This document shows, piece by piece, positions 33,559-36,262 of a DNA stretch of 36,262 nucleotides. The DNA is from Candidatus Methanoperedens nitratireducens. GTDB taxonomy: Archaea > Halobacteriota > Methanosarcinia > Methanosarcinales > Methanoperedenaceae. The translations under genes and the position numbers were made by a program. Position 1 is the first letter of the stretch. The number at the start of each line of letters is the position of its first letter. A model generated the notes under the pieces. The model was not told where the DNA came from. It worked only from the letters and a program-made list of their open reading frames with translations, and did no database searches. Where the stretch lies: NCBI GenBank assembly GCA_020724545.1, contig DYGR01000030.1:1-36262 (forward strand), given 5' to 3'.

Positions 33559-33595
33559 TGCGCTTCTTGGGGACGTTGTACGAAACTCAGACATC
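33559..33595 (+). repeat. 37-bp duplicate of the fibre-gene end
   Basis: This segment matches 32618-32654 at 34 of 37 positions. It would read (R)IALLGDVVRNSDI, against ALLGDVVRDSDF in the fibre protein. It is a detached gene fragment with no start, directly after the methyltransferase stop and abutting the end of the convergent gene. Confidence 0.8.
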
Positions 33596-33998
33596 ACTTC
33601 CATTCCCAGAGCTTCGCATGCGTGTTCCCGTTCTCATCTATTTCGTACTCAAAGACTGTCACAATACTGTTGAGATGTGCCAATTTTTGAGACGATGTCT
33701 GGAAGAACAGCGATCCGCGCCATGTTGATGCTCCTTGTTTTGTGAACCTTCCAACTCCCTGTGCCGTATAAGTCGCCATCTCATTATCTTTGGTCATCAT
33801 GACTCCATGAGCCTCTCCATAGAGCATGCCTCCTGCCCTGATCACTGACCAGTATGTTCCCATATCCGTCACTTCTACTCCAAGAATCTTGCCGCTTTGC
33901 TGAAACGAAGATTCAATCTTCGGAGATCCTCCTTCAGGAGGTAATACCCTGTTTACTGTTATCTTACCCTGCCATTCTCCTATCATTTCTCCTAACAT
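33594..33998 (-). CDS. Hypothetical protein (134 aa), probable beta-barrel
   Basis: The protein starts MLGEMIGEWQGKITVNRVLPPEGGSPKIESSFQQSG and continues with alternating strands (GTYWSVIRAGGMLYGEAHGVMMT, EMATYTAQGVGRF, ASTWRGSLFFQTSS, SIVTVFEYEID), which looks like a small lipocalin- or allene-oxide-cyclase-like beta-barrel. I do not recognise the exact family. ATG at 33998 is chosen because GGAGGTGA lies 5 bp upstream; a GTG at 34013 overlaps that signal. Its codon use is like the host core. No signal peptide is seen. Confidence 0.65.
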   Translation of the reverse strand: MLGEMIGEWQGKITVNRVLPPEGGSPKIESSFQQSGKILGVEVTDMGTYWSVIRAGGMLYGEAHGVMMTKDNEMATYTAQGVGRFTKQGASTWRGSLFFQTSSQKLAHLNSIVTVFEYEIDENGNTHAKLWEWK

Positions 33999-34160
33999 AT
34001 AATTCACCTCCACTCAACTAATTTATTATCTGTAGTAGTGATATTTATACCTTACCACCAAAGGCTCTGGTGAATCTCCGGTGGACTGATTAAAAATATT
34101 TTGTCGAACTTGCGGTTGGTGAATATTATGTGGGTTTCAAGAAAAACGTTGATGCGGCTT

Positions 34161-34376
34161 TCAAGGAAATTTAAAACCACAATCGCTACAAAACTTGGCT
34201 TCCCTGTCGTTCTGCCACCCGCATTTAGGACAAACTCGTTTTCTCTGGGCATCTCCTTGCACTATTACCTGTTGCTGTTGTTGTTGTTGCCTGCCTCTAC
34301 CAAATAAAAGCCAAAGAATAATAATCCCAGGTACAAACAAGAAAAGCAGGAGAATGATTTCCTGAGGTCCTATCAT
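34161..34376 (-). CDS. Small membrane protein with poly-Gln linker and zinc ribbon
   Basis: The 71-residue protein has one N-terminal membrane helix (EIILLLFLFVPGIIILWLLFG, residues 6-26), a basic-plus-glutamine linker (GRGRQ with seven Gln in a row, encoded by CAA/CAG repeats) and a C-terminal zinc ribbon (CPKCGWQNDREAKFCSDCG, about 49-67). This is the common layout of archaeal zinc-ribbon anchor proteins; the partner is unknown. The Gln tract is a potential slippage site. Confidence 0.65.
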   Translation of the reverse strand: MIGPQEIILLLFLFVPGIIILWLLFGRGRQQQQQQQVIVQGDAQRKRVCPKCGWQNDREAKFCSDCGFKFP

Positions 34377-34685
34377 GAGTTATTTTTAATATGGATTTAA
34401 CTATTTAAACCCATCGCCAATTCATCAACCGATTCATCAACTGAAAATTCAGCACATCAATTCCTTTACACACACTCAAGTTTCACCAAAGCCGATCGTG
34501 GTCCAGGAGATAAAGAGCGGGAACTGGGGGATTGGTGGAAAGGCACTTGGACTGCAGGATGTGAGAGCTCTGCAAGTGAGCGCCGAGAAAAGATAGGTCC
34601 ATTCACTTGCATCCCAGGTCAGTTGGATGGTTCGACCATAATGAGAGAACCTGTCAATAGAAGTATATCTAATTTTCAGATACGC
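34377..34685. other. Gene-free spacer with a possible tautomerase remnant
   Basis: No intact gene is seen. The plus-strand frame 34480-34596 reads PKPIVVQEIKSGNWGIGGKA and then a stop after 18 more residues. The part EIKSGNWGIGG resembles the end of 4-oxalocrotonate tautomerase-family proteins (EVPKENWGIGG). There is no start, so it would be a leftover. The rest (34,377-34,470 and 34,600-34,685) shows only short AT-rich repeats such as ATTCATCAAC. Confidence 0.3.
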
Positions 34686-34871
34686 TCTAAATGATTGAAT
34701 GAAGATTTAAGATGCACATCCTTAAAATTTGCGAGAATACACATCGAGTGTGTGTTCTGAAACTTTTTTATAAAGACATGCTTTCTCAAAATTTGCAAGA
34801 ATACGCATCAATGTGTATTTCAATTATAATTTAGAAAGTTTAAAATATCATTCTAAATGATTGAAAGAAGA
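34686..34871 (+). repeat. Direct and inverted repeats, candidate replication origin
   Basis: An outer pair, TCTAAATGATTGAATGAAGA (34686-34705) and its copy at 34852-34871 (19 of 20 matching), encloses an inner pair of 33-bp imperfect repeats (34724-34756 and 34788-34820, offset 64 bp, beginning AAAATTTGC). Each inner repeat ends in a short hairpin (ATACACAT with GTGTGTGT; ATACGCAT with ATGTGTAT), and pairing is kept despite base changes. The stretch is AT-rich and lies about 780 bp before a primase-like gene. Confidence 0.45.
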
Positions 34872-34894
34872 CAAAAGGAGAAACCGCTAAGCTT

Positions 34895-35242
34895 AGGCAA
34901 TGTCTGGCGGAGGGCATGCGTTCCAGCAGACATATTTTTTATCCCAAAATGAAACCAGCATCGGAATACGGCATAAAAATACTGGATCAACAATGGTGAC
35001 AACCTTCCGACATTGCATTCACAAAGGCAGACAGTCGCAGCGGGGAGTAAAGGCAGACCTGCCTGAGAAAGGATTCGCAGAGCACAAAGACATGCATACC
35101 TGCTCTGCGAAGCCAATACAACCCCGCTGCTCCAAACTCCCAGGACTGCATTTTACGGAATATTCCAAATTCCGTAATGCACTGCTGCCTTAAGAGTATT
35201 TCCATTTGTTGGTCTTGATCTCGGAACGCGTTCAGCAGCAGT
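34895..35242. ncRNA. Candidate large structured RNA or hairpin-dense replication region
   Basis: This stretch carries many long perfect stems. 34900-34906 pairs with 34927-34933 (7 bp); 34991-34995 with 35011-35015 (5 bp). 35037-35045 with 35122-35130 (9 bp, GCAGCGGGG) encloses 35051-35055/35060-35064 (5 bp) and 35074-35084/35101-35111 (11 bp). 35153-35161 pairs with 35169-35177 (9 bp, extended by 35148-35150/35178-35180), and 35181-35188 with 35235-35242 (8 bp). GAACGCGTTC (35224-35233) is a perfect palindrome inside the last loop. The ORFs across it on both strands (72-97 codons) have no recognisable protein features. It could be a structured RNA of the element or an origin; strand is not certain. 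Confidence 0.55.
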
Positions 35243-35294
35243 ATAATCTAAAAAAGAAACCGTTGCAAAAGCAAACCAACCGGGAAACCACCGT

Positions 35295-35312
35295 AAAATA
35301 GTGCACTATTTT
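35295..35312. promoter_or_regulatory. 18-bp perfect palindrome
   Basis: AAAATAGTGCACTATTTT reads the same on both strands and is followed by another T. It lies 37 bp before the 75-aa ORF. It could be an operator, a resolution or replication site, or a terminator hairpin. Confidence 0.5.
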
Positions 35313-35339
35313 TGAAACTCTTGAAAACTAAACAGCACA

Positions 35340-35365
35340 GCCTGCTGTATGATCGAACAGCAGGC
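35340..35365 (+). promoter_or_regulatory. Hairpin that presents the start codon of the 75-aa ORF
   Basis: GCCTGCTGT (35340-35348) and ACAGCAGGC (35357-35365) form a perfect 9-bp stem. The 8-nt loop begins with the ATG (35349) of the next ORF, and no SD is present. As RNA, the stem would affect translation start. Confidence 0.45.
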
Positions 35366-35576
35366 GGCGCTGGGAGACTGTATGAAAGCATCTACATCAA
35401 TTGTAAAAACAGAACTTAAAACATCCCATGAAAAAGAAAAGCTCAGAGAACACTTCAAAATGAGAGCATCCAGCCCGCCGGTAGAGGCGCTGCCGTGGTC
35501 TTCGCTCTGGACAGAATACACTGAAGAAATGCGTGAGTTAGAGAGGATACTAAGAGATGCAGGGGAGGTGCTCTGA
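35349..35576 (+). CDS. Small helical protein upstream of the primase gene (75 aa)
   Basis: The product is a 75-residue charged helical protein (KTELKTSHEKEKLREHFKMRAS, then a proline-containing turn SSPPVEALPWSSLWTEY, then EEMRELERILRDAGE). No domain is recognised. The ATG sits in the loop of a 9-bp hairpin and lacks an SD. Its 3' end carries GGGGAGGTG, a strong start signal for whatever follows, which supports it being part of an operon with the primase-like gene. A small DNA-binding or replication accessory role is possible but not shown. Confidence 0.45.
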   Translation: MIEQQAALGDCMKASTSIVKTELKTSHEKEKLREHFKMRASSPPVEALPWSSLWTEYTEEMRELERILRDAGEVL

Positions 35577-35719
35577 TTATTTTAAAGCAGAGGCTCAAAG
35601 AAAGAGACGATGCTTTCAACGCATCGCTTGACGCTTTAAGTGAGGAAAATGACCAGATTATCAGAACTGCTGGAGCGCTCGCGGCCCTATCAAGGGCTTG
35701 CGGAGATATCACTGCCTGA
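35573..35719 (+). CDS. Possible small coiled-coil ORF with non-standard start
   Basis: A 48-codon frame reads LIILKQRLKERDDAFNASLD and continues as a helical, coding-like sequence to a TGA at 35717. GGAGGTG lies directly upstream, but the only start candidates are CTG (35573, overlapping the previous TGA) or ATT. It overlaps the primase-like start by 71 bp. It may be a real small gene or the remains of an N-terminal extension lost by a frameshift. Confidence 0.25.
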   Translation: MIILKQRLKERDDAFNASLDALSEENDQIIRTAGALAALSRACGDITA

Positions 35720-36262
35720 GCTGCCGTCTGTGAGTTCGTCCCTGAGCCTGCACGACCAGATCATCTCATCCTGGCAGGCGCACTGCAAGGATAAGTGGCC
35801 GAGAGAGTTTGCGTATAAGCCGCTCCATGGAGAATCGAAACTCAATCTCGTAAGGATACGCAATGTGAACTCTCTGGATGCTCTGGTCGGATTAATGGAC
35901 GCATTTGCTAACCGCCTTGGATTCTATATCTCTGTATATGCCTATGCATACGCATCGTCTACCACAACTTTGCAGAGATACGACTCTGCCGTCATCGACA
36001 GGATGTACCTGGACTTTGATTCAAAGACCGATCCTTCCGCAGCCATCACGGAAGCCGCCCTTGTCATGGACACATTCCAGGACAAGAGCATAGAAGTGCT
36101 GTCCTACTTCTCTGGAGAAAAAGGCGCGGCAGTCTATATCGACTTTCCTCCAGTGAATATCGCTCCAGAGAATAAGAAAGGTGTTCTCTACAGGTTCTGG
36201 GAGCTGGTCAAGAACGGCATGGGCATTGAAATCAATACCCTGGACGGCGGGAGTCTCAAAGG
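35649..36262 (+). CDS. Primase-polymerase-like protein, 5' part (runs off window)
   Basis: The open frame from ATG 35649 (GTGAGGA just before) has 204 codons and no stop before the window ends. The N-terminal 40 residues are Ser/Leu-rich. DRMYLDFDSKTDPSAA (Asp122 and Asp124) looks like the metal-binding DxD of archaeo-eukaryotic primases, and VLSYFSGEKGAAVYIDFPP (residues 152-170) like the SGxKGxH nucleotide-binding motif. The usual His is Ala161 here. The third Asp motif would lie beyond the window. In virus- or plasmid-encoded relatives a helicase domain often follows. The call fits the origin-like repeats upstream but rests on two motifs. Confidence 0.6.
   Translation, partial: MTRLSELLERSRPYQGLAEISLPELPSVSSSLSLHDQIISSWQAHCKDKWPREFAYKPLHGESKLNLVRIRNVNSLDALVGLMDAFANRLGFYISVYAYAYASSTTTLQRYDSAVIDRMYLDFDSKTDPSAAITEAALVMDTFQDKSIEVLSYFSGEKGAAVYIDFPPVNIAPENKKGVLYRFWELVKNGMGIEINTLDGGSLK

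Noticed and set aside
34900..35205. ORFs of 72-97 codons on both strands across the second structured region
   Set aside because: They overlap each other, lack start signals and domain features, and follow the inverted repeats.

Overview
The window looks archaeal, most likely from the Methanosarcinales or a close relative such as Methanoperedenaceae. Supporting evidence: a Methanosarcina-type S-layer (DUF1608-like) protein, Hel308, an archaeal-type cis-prenyltransferase, a korDABC 2-oxoacid:ferredoxin oxidoreductase operon, a TRAM protein paired with a CxxC-x17-CxxC zinc protein, a stand-alone LigD-type phosphoesterase, and TATA boxes 25-30 bp before start codons that lack leaders. The genus is an inference; there is no rRNA in the window.

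Positions 1-20,940 are an ordinary chromosomal core. In order they hold: the end of a tandem-repeat S-layer gene; a DUF22 gene and a zinc protein; a cyclophilin; an MgtC/DUF4010 membrane protein; a ClpP-fold SDH protease; an unrecognised 361-residue protein; a flavodoxin divergent from a PEBP protein; korDABC on the minus strand; hel308 and the cis-prenyltransferase; hsp20; an nth/phosphoesterase/aldolase run; the TRAM/zinc pair; two cation-efflux carriers around DUF1805; and a stress protein. Between the aldolase and TRAM genes is a stretch of about 250 nt that folds into consecutive perfect hairpins. Two of them are tandem copies with a compensatory base-pair change, so it is probably a structured RNA.

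Positions 21,000-36,262 are accessory. They begin with four gene pieces that all lack their 5' ends (tyrosine integrase, nucleotidyltransferase-like, second recombinase-like, radical SAM). A frameshifted, element-like surface protein follows that carries an S-layer domain close to the host one at the window start. Next come a DUF4143 ATPase, an AT-rich membrane-protein gene, a decayed beta-helix fragment, and a tight five-gene operon (28,552-32,708) of unrecognised, structural-looking proteins that ends in a 677-residue repetitive fibre-like protein. The membrane-protein gene and this operon share repeats of a TGCACCTAAAGT-type motif just upstream of their TATA boxes, which suggests one regulon.

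The right end resembles a replication module. It has origin-like direct repeats (34,686-34,871), a dense set of long hairpins (34,895-35,365), two or three small ORFs, and a primase-polymerase-like gene that runs off the window. I infer an integrated virus or plasmid-like element, partly decayed at its left edge. No terminase, portal or recognisable capsid protein is visible, so the virus label is unproven. The most novel signals are the two structured-RNA regions, the shared promoter motif, the unknown structural operon and the captured S-layer domain.
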